From Hymenobacter psoromatis (lineage in GTDB: Bacteria > Bacteroidota > Bacteroidia > Cytophagales > Hymenobacteraceae), in NCBI RefSeq assembly GCF_020012125.1, contig NZ_JAIFAG010000001.1:3348001-3412000 (forward strand): a stretch of 64,000 nucleotides of DNA, written 5' to 3'. The notes below the pieces were generated by a model that was given only the letters and a program-made list of their open reading frames with translations, did not search any database and was not told the DNA's origin. A program made the translations under genes and the position numbers. Shown piece by piece: positions 25,961-34,547 of this stretch; positions within the stretch are counted from its first letter, which is position 1, and each line of letters begins with the position of its first letter.

Positions 25961-26389
25961 ATGCCCCAACTCTATACTGCTTCCGAACACCTCGAAATCA
26001 GCTACCAACCCGATTTTCGGGTGCTGGTGGGCCGCTGGCTCCGGCCCGTAACGGAGGCCGAAGCCCTGCGCGACTACGCCGACCTGCTGGCCGCCGCCCA
26101 CCACTTTGAGGCTCGCTACTGGCTGCTCGACATCCGGCGGCGGGGCCGCAGCGCGCCCGCTACCCTGGCCTGGCTGCTCGATACGTACTACACTCAGGCC
26201 GTGCGCGAGCTGGGTGCGCCCGTGCGCCTGGTCTACTTTATGGCTCCCGGCCTGCGCCAGGAATTTCAGCAGGATGGCCTCGTGCCCGAGCCAACCGCCT
26301 ACGCTCACCACGAGTCTTTTCGCATGAATCAGTGCATCACCGAGGCCGAAGCCATGCGCTGGCTGGTGGCCGAGCAAGGGTGGGGGTAG
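25961..26389 (+). CDS. Hypothetical protein, 142 residues
   Basis: A soluble protein without signal peptide or membrane segment. Its alternating pattern (YWLLDIRRRGRSAPATLAWLLDTYY, read as two pieces, and VRLVYFMAPG) suggests a compact alpha/beta fold somewhat like STAS or SpoIIAA-like domains. I do not recognise the family. I chose the ATG at 25961 over a TTG 7 codons upstream. It is divergent from the acyl-CoA ligase and convergent with the GH3 gene. Confidence 0.65.
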   Translation: MPQLYTASEHLEISYQPDFRVLVGRWLRPVTEAEALRDYADLLAAAHHFEARYWLLDIRRRGRSAPATLAWLLDTYYTQAVRELGAPVRLVYFMAPGLRQEFQQDGLVPEPTAYAHHESFRMNQCITEAEAMRWLVAEQGWG

Positions 26390-26437
26390 GCGTTGAGCGG
26401 GTTGCCACACGTAGTGATTTCCGCGAAATCCCCTACC

Positions 26438-29400
26438 CTACCGCAGTGCCTCCAGCGCCGCCTGCTGAATCTGGGTTCGCACGCGCAGCTCACTTAACTT
26501 TTGGTTGCGCCACGAGGGGTTCACGCGGTTGGTCAGCACCACCACGACCAGCTCCTTTTCGGGGTCTACCCAGAAGTATGTACCCGTGAAGCCCGAGTGC
26601 CCAAAGCTGCCGGCCGACGCGCCGGGCGCGGTGTTTTCCGCCCCCGGACGGGCACGGTCGAGGGCCAGCCCACGGGGGTTGCCGGGCAGCTGCGGGCGCA
26701 CCCAGTCGGCCAGAATATTTTTATCAAACAGCTGTTGGCCGCCGTAGCGCCCGCCCCAGGCGTAGGTTTGGGCCAGTTGCGCCACATCGTTGCTGGAGCC
26801 AAACAAGCCCGCGTGGCCCGACACGCCGCCCAGCAGCGCCGCGCCCTCGTCATCTACGTAGCCGCGCAGCAGCTGCCGCCGAAGCAGCGAGTCGTACTCG
26901 GTGGGCGCAATGCGGCCCGCCGAAGCGGTGTGCAGCGGCCGGAAGCGCAGCCCCGAGCCCAGCGGCCGGTACACCTCCTGCTCCAAAAACCGCGCGAATG
27001 ATTGCCCCGTGCGCCGAAGCACCAATTCGGGATAGAGGTAAAACGACAAGTCAGAATCCACGTAGCCGGGCTGAGCGAGCAGCGGCGCGGCCCCGATTTG
27101 CCGGTAGAGGCAACCGGGCAGCCGGCGGCTACCCCACAGCCCCCGCGCCACCGGCAGCGGAAACCGCGCCGACGAATCGGCCCGAAACCAGGCGCGCCGC
27201 AGGCTGCTATCGGGCTTGGCAAAGGCTTTCCAGAACGGCAGCCCGGCGGGCAGGCCGGCTTGGTGCGCCAGCACGGCACGCATCGGCAGGCCCGCCTTGT
27301 TGGTTTTTCTCAAAAATGGAAACAACTGGCCCAGCGTGCTGTCGGGGCTGAATTTGCCTTGTGCTTGCAGCCTGAGCAGGGCAGGCGTGGCTGCCAGCAC
27401 CTTCGTGAGCGAAGCAAGGTCGTAGAGGTTGGTATTCTGAACGGCGCGCCCGTTCAGAATACCAACCTCTAGCCCCTTCTCCCGAAGAGAAAGGGCACTA
27501 GGAGATGAAGTGAAAGCCTGCACGCCGTAGCTTTTGCGCAACACTACTACCCCCCGCCGGGCGATGAGGACCTGCCCGCCCGGCGTGGCGCGGGCGGCCA
27601 GCGCCTGGGCCATAATACTATCTACCCGCGCCTCCAGGCGGTTATCCATATTCGCGTCCTCGGGGTGGGCGTAGGCCAGGCGCAGGCCGGGCTGGGTCAT
27701 CAGGCCAAAGCCGGCGGGCAGCTCATTCGCCACCGACACCGGTAACTTCCCAACGGCCCCTACCCCTCCAAAAATGAGCTGCGCCGCCAGCGTCTGCGCG
27801 TCGGGGCTGTCCTGGTAGGCCATCACTACGGCGCTGGTCCGGTCAAGGTCGCGCACCTTGGCCGCCGCGTAGGCCGAGCCGAAGATGCTGAGAATCACCC
27901 GCTGGCCGGGCTTGGTCAGCTCGCGCAGCAGCAGGTTGGCTTCGGGCGAGATATTGAAATTGGTGGCCGGCAGGCGGCCCAGGTTTTGCAGCACCACCAG
28001 CACCACGTCGTAGCCAAAGAGCCGGGCGCGGATATCCATCAGCTCGTCGAGGGTAGGCGCGGTGGGCAGGTGAAAGTGGCCGGCCTGCGCGTCGTAGTCG
28101 GCCACGGCGCGCTGAAAATCAGTGGTATCGGCCGGCTCGCCGCCCAGCACTAGCGTGGCCAGCCGCAAGGTATCGAGGCGCTGCAAGGGCAGAATATTTC
28201 CCTGGTTGCGCAGCAGCGTGAGGCTGTGCGCCATCAGCCGGTGGCTGAGGTAGCGGGCGTGCGGCGGGTCGAGGTCGGCAATTAAATTGTGCTCTTTTAT
28301 GGGCTGATACTCCCGCAAGCCAGCCCACTGCTTGAGGGCCAGCACGCGGCGGCAGCTCGCGTCAATGCGCGCCTGCGCGATGCGGCCGCTGTCCACGGCG
28401 GCCAGCACGGCGGCCAGGGCCACGGGCACGTTCTTGCTGAATTCCAGCACGTCATTGCCGGCCAGCAAGGCGCGCACCTCGGCCTCGCCGGTGGGCGTTT
28501 TGGCAATCACGCCCTTCATGTTCATGGCATCAGTGAACACTACCCCCCGAAAACCCAGCTGCTGACGCAATAAGCCCGTCACAATAGTTTTAGACAGCGT
28601 GCTCGGCCCGCGCGCCGTGTCCAGGGCGGGCACGTCGAGGTGCGCCACCATCATGCCCCCGATGCCATTGGCAATCATGTTTTTAAAGGGCGGCAGCTCC
28701 AGCGAGTCGAGCCGAGCGCGGCTGGCGCTCACCAGCGGCAGGGCCAGGTGCGAATCGGCCGACACGTCGCCGTGGCCGGGAAAGTGCTTGGCTACGGCCA
28801 GAATGCCCGCGTCCTGCATCCCGCGCATGTAGAGGCGGCTCAGGCGCGCTACTTCGGCCGGGTTTTCGCCCCACGAGCGGAAGCCGATAACCGGGTTGGC
28901 AGGGTTGTTATTCACGTCCACCACCGGCGCAAAATTGACCTGCATGCCCAGCCGCCGAAACTGCCGCGCCACCTCGCGGCCCATGTCGTAAATCAGCCCC
29001 GAATCGGCCCGCGGTACCGCGCCCAGGCTCATCTGAAACGGAAAGCGCGGCACGCTGTCGAGGCGCATGCCCGCACCCCACTCGCCGTCCATCGCCACCA
29101 GCAGCGGCACCCGGCTTTCGCCCTGAAAGCGGTTCAGCAGCCGCGCCTGCCGCACCGGCCCGCCCTGGAAAAATATCATTCCTCCAATGCCGTAATCGCG
29201 GATAAGCGCCGAAATCGAGTCTTGGTAAATGGCGGGCTTGTTGGAATACGCGGCTACCATAAACAGCTGCGCTACCCGCTGCCGGGGCGTGAGCACGCGC
29301 ATCAGGCTATCCACCCAGCTTGAGTGCAAGTAGCGTAAAAAGGCGGGCGACTGGCCCACATTGGCAGTTTTACGGGGGGTAGGGGCCGCCCGGCGCAGTG

Positions 29401-29515
29401 CCGGCCGACCAGCCGGGCGGCGCTGCGCCGGAGCCAGCAGCGGGGCCGCCAGCAACAGCAGCCACAAGTATTTTTTAGCAAGCAAGCGAAGGAACGGCAA
29501 AGGGGTAGGCGGCAA
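26438..29515 (-). CDS. Fusion of GH3 beta-N-acetylhexosaminidase and class C beta-lactamase-like serine hydrolase
   Basis: A 1025-residue secreted cell-wall enzyme. A signal-like segment (KKYLWLLLLAAPLLAPAQ) is followed by a GH3 catalytic domain (residues about 75-390) with AKHFPGHGDVSADSHL (His at about 248) and the nucleophile Asp in FTDAMNMKG (about 329). A GH3 C-terminal sandwich spans about 430-610. The rest (about 640-1020) is a serine beta-lactamase-like domain with SLTK (Ser about 702, Lys 705). This NagZ-type plus beta-lactamase layout is common in Bacteroidota and suggests muropeptide recycling. No ATG lies at the N-terminus: TTG at 29515 is used, TTG at 29500 and 29485 are options. 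A palindromic insertion of about 27 codons sits in frame just before SLTK. Confidence 0.9.
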   Translation of the reverse strand: MPPTPLPFLRLLAKKYLWLLLLAAPLLAPAQRRPAGRPALRRAAPTPRKTANVGQSPAFLRYLHSSWVDSLMRVLTPRQRVAQLFMVAAYSNKPAIYQDSISALIRDYGIGGMIFFQGGPVRQARLLNRFQGESRVPLLVAMDGEWGAGMRLDSVPRFPFQMSLGAVPRADSGLIYDMGREVARQFRRLGMQVNFAPVVDVNNNPANPVIGFRSWGENPAEVARLSRLYMRGMQDAGILAVAKHFPGHGDVSADSHLALPLVSASRARLDSLELPPFKNMIANGIGGMMVAHLDVPALDTARGPSTLSKTIVTGLLRQQLGFRGVVFTDAMNMKGVIAKTPTGEAEVRALLAGNDVLEFSKNVPVALAAVLAAVDSGRIAQARIDASCRRVLALKQWAGLREYQPIKEHNLIADLDPPHARYLSHRLMAHSLTLLRNQGNILPLQRLDTLRLATLVLGGEPADTTDFQRAVADYDAQAGHFHLPTAPTLDELMDIRARLFGYDVVLVVLQNLGRLPATNFNISPEANLLLRELTKPGQRVILSIFGSAYAAAKVRDLDRTSAVVMAYQDSPDAQTLAAQLIFGGVGAVGKLPVSVANELPAGFGLMTQPGLRLAYAHPEDANMDNRLEARVDSIMAQALAARATPGGQVLIARRGVVVLRKSYGVQAFTSSPSALSLREKGLEVGILNGRAVQNTNLYDLASLTKVLAATPALLRLQAQGKFSPDSTLGQLFPFLRKTNKAGLPMRAVLAHQAGLPAGLPFWKAFAKPDSSLRRAWFRADSSARFPLPVARGLWGSRRLPGCLYRQIGAAPLLAQPGYVDSDLSFYLYPELVLRRTGQSFARFLEQEVYRPLGSGLRFRPLHTASAGRIAPTEYDSLLRRQLLRGYVDDEGAALLGGVSGHAGLFGSSNDVAQLAQTYAWGGRYGGQQLFDKNILADWVRPQLPGNPRGLALDRARPGAENTAPGASAGSFGHSGFTGTYFWVDPEKELVVVVLTNRVNPSWRNQKLSELRVRTQIQQAALEALR
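27424..27504. repeat. Palindromic element lying in frame inside the GH3/beta-lactamase gene
   Basis: Two inverted repeats abut. The first has 21-bp perfect arms, 27424-27444 (AGAGGTTGGTATTCTGAACGG) and 27450-27470, with a 5-base loop. The second, 27469-27504, is an imperfect dyad around TTCTCCCGAAGAGAA and resembles intergenic hairpin repeats. Together they add about 27 codons and keep the reading frame open. Confidence 0.75.
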
Positions 29516-29529
29516 AAGTCGGCACCAAG

Positions 29530-29549
29530 CGGCAAGCTTTAGCTTGCCG
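29530..29549. repeat. Short hairpin in the gap before the GH3 gene
   Basis: CGGCAAGCT and AGCTTGCCG pair around TT. Similar GCAAGCT text occurs near 36779, so it may be a small dispersed repeat. Confidence 0.5.
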
Positions 29550-29579
29550 GCAAACGTGTAGGGTAGGCTTCCGCTTGTC

Positions 29580-30284
29580 CTACTCTATTGACAGCAGGTC
29601 CTGGTACCAGAAAGCGGCCCCGGCCAATGGGCTACCGGCGGGCGTGGGGTAGGGGCGGCGCACCAGCTCACCCTTCTCAAACGGAATGGGCGCGCTGAAA
29701 TACGGCGCGTCAAACACAAAGCTGTGGTACTCGCCGTTTTCGCCGCAGGGGTCCACGCCGGGCGGCAGGTCGCGCAGAAAATCAGCATCGAGCAGCCGCC
29801 CGCAAAAGCTGGCGTCGAGCCAGCGCTCGTTCACGCACACGATGATGGCCCGAAAGCCCAGGTCCAGCAACTCGCGCAGCAGCTCCGCGCCCGGCCGCTG
29901 CCACAGCGGGAACTCGCCGCGCAGCCCCGCCCGCACCAACTGCTGTTCGCGGTAGGCCCGCAGGTCTTCCAGAAAAATATCGCCGTAAAAAGCCGTCGCC
30001 ACGCCTTGCGCCCGCAGGCCCGCGAACGTGGCCTGCTGCGCCGCGTCGTACTCCGCCATCGAGAGCGCTTCGGGCAGGCGTATCTGCGTGAGGGGTAGAC
30101 CAATGCGCGCCGCCTGCGCTTCGAGCAGCGCCACCCGCACGCCGTGCATCGACACGCGCCCGTAATGGGCATTCACGCTCGTGAGCAGGTGCGCCACGCA
30201 GAAGCGCGGGTCGCGCCGGGCGTAGTGCAAGGCCAGCGCCGAGTCTTTGCCGCCGCTCCAGCTCAGCAATGCTTGAGTAGGCAT
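29580..30284 (-). CDS. Dph6-related ATP pyrophosphatase (PP-loop, adenine nucleotide alpha hydrolase)
   Basis: A 234-residue PP-loop ATPase. The motif SWSGGKDSALALHYA lies at the N-terminus. The rest carries the MJ0570/Dph6-like signature: VSMHGVRVALLEAQAARIGLP, VATAFYGDIFLEDLR and the late GENGEYHSFVFDAPYF. In eukaryotes and archaea the family amidates diphthine; bacteria lack diphthamide, so the substrate here is unknown. I chose the ATG at 30284 because the PP-loop domain starts there. It sits 64 bp upstream of the GH3 fusion gene on the same strand and may be co-transcribed. Confidence 0.88.
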   Translation of the reverse strand: MPTQALLSWSGGKDSALALHYARRDPRFCVAHLLTSVNAHYGRVSMHGVRVALLEAQAARIGLPLTQIRLPEALSMAEYDAAQQATFAGLRAQGVATAFYGDIFLEDLRAYREQQLVRAGLRGEFPLWQRPGAELLRELLDLGFRAIIVCVNERWLDASFCGRLLDADFLRDLPPGVDPCGENGEYHSFVFDAPYFSAPIPFEKGELVRRPYPTPAGSPLAGAAFWYQDLLSIE

Positions 30285-30327
30285 AAAGGGAGGGGGTAGG
30301 CGCACCAAAAAACAAGATGATTAAAAA

Positions 30328-30416
30328 AGAACGTCATGCTGAACGAGGGGAAATATCTTGGCCGCTTCATTCAATGATGCGACTAAGATGCTTCCCTTCG
30401 TTCAGCATGACGTTCT
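30328..30416. repeat. Inverted repeat with GTCATGCTGAACGA core
   Basis: Outer arms AGAACGTCATGCTGAACGA (30328-30346) and its exact complement (30398-30416) enclose inner arms that pair less well (GGGGAAATATCTT with AAGATGCTTCCC). It separates two minus-strand genes. The core differs from the GTCATTGCGAGC repeats, so it is a second family. Confidence 0.85.
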
Positions 30417-30441
30417 ACTTACGTTAAGCGGCTAACACGCT

Positions 30442-31395
30442 TTACTTCAGCGTGAAATTGCTTTTGCCCATCAGGGCTCCGCCTTCGTACAGCTCTACCG
30501 TGTACTGGCCGGTTTTGTAGTCGCCGCCTTTGGCGTACACAAAGTTGAGGGCTTGCTTGGTGTTATCAAATACTACGTCCTGCTTCATGGTGTAGAACGC
30601 TTCCTGGCCATCCACGGTGAACGTGCCGCCACCCGTGCTCAGATTGTAGAGGGCCGCGCCGTCGGGCTCCAGAATGCGCATATAGACGGTCTTCGTATCC
30701 TTGGGCGTCACGTCGTTGCGGGCCAGGCCGAAGGCCACCTTCACGCGGTCCACCTTACGGGCCTTGAACTCCTCCTTGTCGTCGTCTTTCTCCTTATCGC
30801 GCTTGTTGAGCACGCTTACGTGGATGTTATTGGCCTGAATGCGAGAAGCTACACCTACCTTATCGCTCAGGTCGCGGTTGGTTTTGGCGATGGTGCTGAT
30901 GGTGTCAGTCAGCTTGTTTTGCCGCTCCTTGAGGGTCGTAGTTTCGGTGTAGAGGTTCTCGTTCGACTTCTTCAGCTCGGCAATTTCCTCATCCTTTTTG
31001 CGCAGCTGGCCTTCCAGGTTCTGCGCCCGCTGCTTGAACAGGCGCTGCTGGGCCACCGAAAACGACCCCGCTTTGAATGCGCGCAGCTTGAGCAAGTCGG
31101 CATTGATGCCCGCAATGCGCGAGTTGAGCGAATCGTTGCTCATACCCAGCTTTTGCAGGTCCTGGCTCTGGCGCTCGTAGCTGGCTTTCAGGTCTTCGTA
31201 TTCCTTTATCTGGGCTTGCAGCTTGCTATCCTTGGCTTGCACTTCAGTAGTAAGCTGCTCATTTTCAGTCTTCTTCTGTGAGTTCAGATAGAATAGAACC
31301 CCATTAATACCAAGCAGCACGAGCACGAGCGCTACCCATAAAAGGACGCGGCTGTTGTTCTGGCGGGGTTCGGGATATTCCTGTTTGGGCTCCAT
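30442..31395 (-). CDS. Membrane-anchored coiled-coil protein
   Basis: A 317-residue protein with a short cytoplasmic N-terminus, one TM helix (VLLWVALVLVLLGINGVLFYL, about residues 17-37) and a long coiled coil to about residue 190. The heptads include LEGQLRKKDEEIAELKKSNEN. A C-terminal beta domain of about 110 residues follows (VKVAFGLARNDVTPKDTKTVY, MRILEPDG). It is anchored in the inner membrane with the coiled coil and beta domain in the periplasm. Homologues are frequent in Cytophagales but I know no function. I chose the ATG at 31395 at the start of the conserved text. It is divergent from the methyltransferase. Confidence 0.8.
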   Translation of the reverse strand: MEPKQEYPEPRQNNSRVLLWVALVLVLLGINGVLFYLNSQKKTENEQLTTEVQAKDSKLQAQIKEYEDLKASYERQSQDLQKLGMSNDSLNSRIAGINADLLKLRAFKAGSFSVAQQRLFKQRAQNLEGQLRKKDEEIAELKKSNENLYTETTTLKERQNKLTDTISTIAKTNRDLSDKVGVASRIQANNIHVSVLNKRDKEKDDDKEEFKARKVDRVKVAFGLARNDVTPKDTKTVYMRILEPDGAALYNLSTGGGTFTVDGQEAFYTMKQDVVFDNTKQALNFVYAKGGDYKTGQYTVELYEGGALMGKSNFTLK

Positions 31396-31466
31396 AAAAA
31401 GGGGGGGCTGGTGGATGAAAGATGGCGAAAAAATAGGCAAAAAATGCGGCCGGTCAGGCTCTTGCC

Positions 31467-31474
31467 TACCTTTG
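31467..31474 (+). promoter_or_regulatory. TAnnTTTG -7 box upstream of the TPMT-like methyltransferase
   Basis: TACCTTTG matches the consensus exactly and lies about 60 bases before the GTG start. It sits in the divergent region shared with the coiled-coil gene. Confidence 0.4.
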
Positions 31475-31534
31475 CCGCGGGTAAAAATAGGGGTTTTTTG
31501 TTACCAACCTCGGTCCGCGTTATACTTTACTCTT

Positions 31535-32146
31535 GTGCAAACGGTTTTTCCGCCCTTCGATGCGGCCTATTGGCAGGCTCGCTACGCCACCCCCGGCCGC
31601 GCCGGCTGGGATGCCGGCCGCCCTACCCCGCCCCTGCGCACCTACTTCGACCAACTGCTTGTCAGTCAGCAGCCGCGCATCCTGATTCCGGGGGCCGGCC
31701 GCGCCTACGAGGCCGAGTACCTGCACCGCCTAGGCTTCCGCCACGTGGTAGTAGCCGACCTAGCTCCCGAGCCGCTGGCCGCACTGGCCACCCGCGTGCC
31801 CGATTTTCCCCCGGAAAACCTTTGGCTGGTCAATTTTTTTGCCCTACCCCCTGCCCCGCCGTTTGACCTGCTCATTGAGCAGACGTTCTTCTGCGCCCTC
31901 GCCCCCGGCCTGCGGCCCGCCTACGCCCGGCAGTGCGCCGCGCTGCTGCGCCCCGGCGGCAAGCTGGTCGGCCTGCTCTTCGATACCGAGTTTGCCGGGG
32001 CCACCGAGCCGCCCTTCGGCGGTACCCGCGCCGAGTACCGGACGTATTTTGAGCCGTATTTTGAGTTTGTCTACTTTGATACGGCGCATAACTCCCTACC
32101 CGCGCGGGCCGGCCGTGAGCTGTTTATTTGCCTGCAAAAGCAATAA
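31535..32146 (+). CDS. TPMT-family SAM-dependent methyltransferase
   Basis: A 203-residue class I methyltransferase resembling thiopurine S-methyltransferases. The N-terminal AYWQARYATPGRAGWDAGRP with TPPL is the family hallmark. The SAM site follows (RILIPGAGRAYEAEYLHRLG, acidic VVADLAPEPL) and then FDLLIEQTFFCALAPGLRPAY. The natural substrate of bacterial members is unclear; sulfur, selenium or tellurium methylation is known in some. No ATG exists at the domain start, so GTG at 31535 is used. An exact -7 box sits 60 bases upstream. It precedes kdsA by 75 bp. Confidence 0.87.
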   Translation: MQTVFPPFDAAYWQARYATPGRAGWDAGRPTPPLRTYFDQLLVSQQPRILIPGAGRAYEAEYLHRLGFRHVVVADLAPEPLAALATRVPDFPPENLWLVNFFALPPAPPFDLLIEQTFFCALAPGLRPAYARQCAALLRPGGKLVGLLFDTEFAGATEPPFGGTRAEYRTYFEPYFEFVYFDTAHNSLPARAGRELFICLQKQ

Positions 32147-32221
32147 AACGCTCGTCATTGCTTCGCGCTGCTGGCAATAACAGTCAGTCATTTACTCATT
32201 CAGCCATTCGCCCATTCACTG

Positions 32222-33082
32222 ATGCTTACCTCCCTCGCCCGCGCCCTACCCCACTTCCGCAATACCAACTCCGGCCAGTTTTTTCTGATGGCCGGGCCCT
32301 GCGTCATTGAGGGCGAAGACATGGCCCTGCGCATCGCCGAGCGCATCAAGCACATGACCGATAAGCTCCAGATTCCCTATATTTTCAAGGGTTCGTACCG
32401 CAAGGCCAATCGTTCGCGGGCCGACTCGTTCACGGGCATCGGCGACGAAACGGCGCTGCGCATTCTGCAAAAAGTGGGGCGCGAAATCGGGGTGCCTACC
32501 GTCACCGACATTCACGAGTCAACGGAAGCCGCCCTGGCCGCCGAATTTGTGGACGTGCTGCAAATTCCGGCCTTCCTCTGCCGGCAGACCGAGCTGCTAG
32601 TAGCCGCCGCCAAAACTGGCAAAGTGGTCAATATCAAGAAAGGTCAGTTTTTGAGCGGCGAGGCCATGCGCTGGGCAATGGAAAAAGTACAGAGCGCAGG
32701 CAATGAACACGTTATCCTTACTGAGCGCGGCAACTCGTTCGGCTACGGCGAATTGGTGGTGGACTTCCGCAACCTGCCCGCCATGCGCCAGTTTGGCGTG
32801 CCGGTGGTCATGGACGTAACGCACTCCTTGCAGCAGCCCAACCAGGCCAGCGGCGTCACGGGCGGCCAGCCCGCTCTCATCGAAACCATCGCTAAGGCCG
32901 CCATCGCCGTGGGGGCCGACGGCCTGTTCATCGAAACTCACCCCACGCCCGCCACCGCCCTCTCCGACGGGGCCAATATGCTACCCCTCGACCAGCTCGA
33001 AGGCCTCTTGCAGCGCCTCACCCGCTTGCGCGAAGCCGTGCGGCCCGCCGGCGACGTGGCGCTTAACGGGTTGGATGCGTGA
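32222..33082 (+). CDS. kdsA: 3-deoxy-8-phosphooctulonate synthase (KDO-8-P synthase)
   Basis: A 286-residue enzyme that condenses phosphoenolpyruvate with arabinose-5-phosphate, the first committed step to the KDO of lipopolysaccharide. Conserved segments are clear: FFLMAGPCVIE, FKGSYRKANRS, TDIHE, QIPAFLCRQTELL, NIKKGQFLS, TERGNSFGYGELVVDFR, DVTHSLQQPN and GLFIETHPTP. Length fits the family. It is cytoplasmic. It lies between a methyltransferase gene on the same strand and a convergent methyltransferase gene; no other KDO genes are adjacent. Confidence 0.97.
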   Translation: MLTSLARALPHFRNTNSGQFFLMAGPCVIEGEDMALRIAERIKHMTDKLQIPYIFKGSYRKANRSRADSFTGIGDETALRILQKVGREIGVPTVTDIHESTEAALAAEFVDVLQIPAFLCRQTELLVAAAKTGKVVNIKKGQFLSGEAMRWAMEKVQSAGNEHVILTERGNSFGYGELVVDFRNLPAMRQFGVPVVMDVTHSLQQPNQASGVTGGQPALIETIAKAAIAVGADGLFIETHPTPATALSDGANMLPLDQLEGLLQRLTRLREAVRPAGDVALNGLDA

Positions 33083-33136
33083 GCCATAACAGGCGCGCCT
33101 GCCGTGCAGCTAGCGCGGCACTTCTCCCATAATTGC

Positions 33137-33922
33137 TCAGTACCGCAGCCAGAAATCCTGCTTTGGCTGCTTTCTAAAAAAAACCAGCCCGACGTAGAAT
33201 AAATCCACGGTCACGGTCACGGCCGGGTGGGCTTTTATGGCCGCCCAGGCCCGCTCCATCTCGGCCGACCAGTGAATATCATCCAGCACGAACACGCTGC
33301 CTTCGTGCGCATTAGCCAAGCACTGCTCGAAGTAGCGCAGGGTAGGCTCGTAGCGGTGGTTGCCATCAAAGAACGCGAAATCGAGCGGGGCGGGTAGTGA
33401 GGCCAGGGTAGCGGGTAGCGTCTGGTCGAGGTTGCCTTCAATGAGGCGCACGTTCTGGATGCCTAGTTCGGCGAAGGTTTCGCGGGCCACGGTGGCCGTG
33501 TTGGGGCAGCCCTCAAAGGTGAGCACCTGGCTCCGCGAGTCGGCCAGCGCCAGGTAGGCGGTGGTGAGGCCCAGCGAGGTACCCAGCTCCAGGATGTTAG
33601 CCGGCTGAAAGTGATTGACGAGCCGAAATAGTAGCTGCGCCAGGCGCGGTGCCTTAGCCGCGTGGCGCGCAATGGCGCGCACGGCCCGCCGCCGTCCGCC
33701 CGCCCCGGCCACCTGCGAGCCCGCCCCAAAGTCGGTGACTTCCAGCACTTGGTCGCTGGCCAGCAGCGCCTGGCGGCGCTGCTCCACGCGGGGGTAGGCG
33801 CTGAATTCCCCCGTGTGACGAATGACAGTAGTATAAAGCCCAAACACAAACGGTGAGTGCAATCCGTGGGCCGTGCCCGCCCGCAACAACTGGTGGCGGA
33901 AGTAAGCTAGTAATTGATGCAA
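33137..33922 (-). CDS. Class I SAM-dependent methyltransferase (O-methyltransferase-like)
   Basis: A 261-residue protein with a Rossmann methyltransferase core: NILELGTSLGLTTAYLALAD (motif I), VLTFEGCPNTATVARETFA, LDFAFFDGNHRYEPTLRYF and SVFVLDDIHWSAEME. The N-terminal AHGLHSPFVFGLYTTVIR segment is common to a Bacteroidota group of uncharacterised methyltransferases. The substrate is unknown. No ATG is available; the frame begins with TTG at 33922. A long perfect inverted repeat lies directly upstream. Confidence 0.85.
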   Translation of the reverse strand: MHQLLAYFRHQLLRAGTAHGLHSPFVFGLYTTVIRHTGEFSAYPRVEQRRQALLASDQVLEVTDFGAGSQVAGAGGRRRAVRAIARHAAKAPRLAQLLFRLVNHFQPANILELGTSLGLTTAYLALADSRSQVLTFEGCPNTATVARETFAELGIQNVRLIEGNLDQTLPATLASLPAPLDFAFFDGNHRYEPTLRYFEQCLANAHEGSVFVLDDIHWSAEMERAWAAIKAHPAVTVTVDLFYVGLVFFRKQPKQDFWLRY

Positions 33923-33933
33923 GGGTCTAGGTC

Positions 33934-34027
33934 GTCTGTCCTTGCGAGCCTGCGCAGCAATCGCATCGAAACGAGTTGTTCGGGTGTCGTTTAGGTGCGA
34001 TTGCTGCGCAGGCTCGCAAGGACAGAC
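33934..34027. repeat. Long perfect inverted repeat (TCCTTGCGAGC family)
   Basis: Arms 33934-33965 and 33996-34027, 32 bases each, pair perfectly around a 30-base loop. They contain GTCCTTGCGAGCCTGCGCAG. The element separates two minus-strand genes. Confidence 0.92.
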
Positions 34028-34034
34028 AGCTTCG

Positions 34035-34421
34035 TCAGTTCATCCGAAACGGTACGATGAGCGTGAATTCGGGGATATTAACCCGGAATTGCTCGCCGTT
34101 GGCCTGGCGCTCCATGAGGTACGTGCCGCGCATCTTGCCTACCCCCGACTTGAGATTGCAGCCGCTCACGTACTGGTGCGCCTCGCCGGGCTCCAGCACG
34201 GGCTGGCGGCCCACCACGCCCTCGCCTTCCACCTCGCGCACGCCAGTGCTGGCGTCGGAAATGTACCAATGTCGACGCAGGAGTTTAATTGTAAATTCGC
34301 TATCATTTCGAATATCGATACGATAAGCAAATACGAAGTGCTCCTGGGCAGGGCTGGAATAATCGGGCAGGTAACTGGTCGTAACCGTGACGGTTACGCC
34401 TTGCGTAGTAGTAGTTGGCAT
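34035..34421 (-). CDS. apaG: ApaG domain protein
   Basis: A 128-residue protein with the single fibronectin-III-like ApaG fold. Typical segments are VTVTVTTSYLPDYS, FVFAYRIDIRNDSEFTIKLL, RHWYISDASTG, EGEGVVGRQPVLEPGE and GKMRGTYLMER. ApaG was linked to Co2+/Mg2+ tolerance in enterobacteria; its biochemical role is unresolved. I chose the ATG at 34421 at the domain start. It is divergent from ung. Confidence 0.93.
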   Translation of the reverse strand: MPTTTTQGVTVTVTTSYLPDYSSPAQEHFVFAYRIDIRNDSEFTIKLLRRHWYISDASTGVREVEGEGVVGRQPVLEPGEAHQYVSGCNLKSGVGKMRGTYLMERQANGEQFRVNIPEFTLIVPFRMN

Positions 34422-34547
34422 AGGATAGCCCGCGAATTTACGTTGCGGGGGCAACAGTATCCGTAAAAGTTTGGTTTGAGAGCAGCAACGCTTGGCTAAA
34501 ATGTTTATTCCTCGTCTTAACTTTTAGCCTTTTTCACTTTTTTTCTT

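Noticed and set aside
28640..29323. A 227-codon open frame antisense to the GH3 gene
   Set aside because: The GH3 motifs on the minus strand are complete; the plus-strand product is rich in His, Arg and Ala without any domain.
26438..29515. Two separate genes instead of a GH3/beta-lactamase fusion
   Set aside because: The frame is continuous with no stop or start at the domain border, and this layout is known in the phylum.
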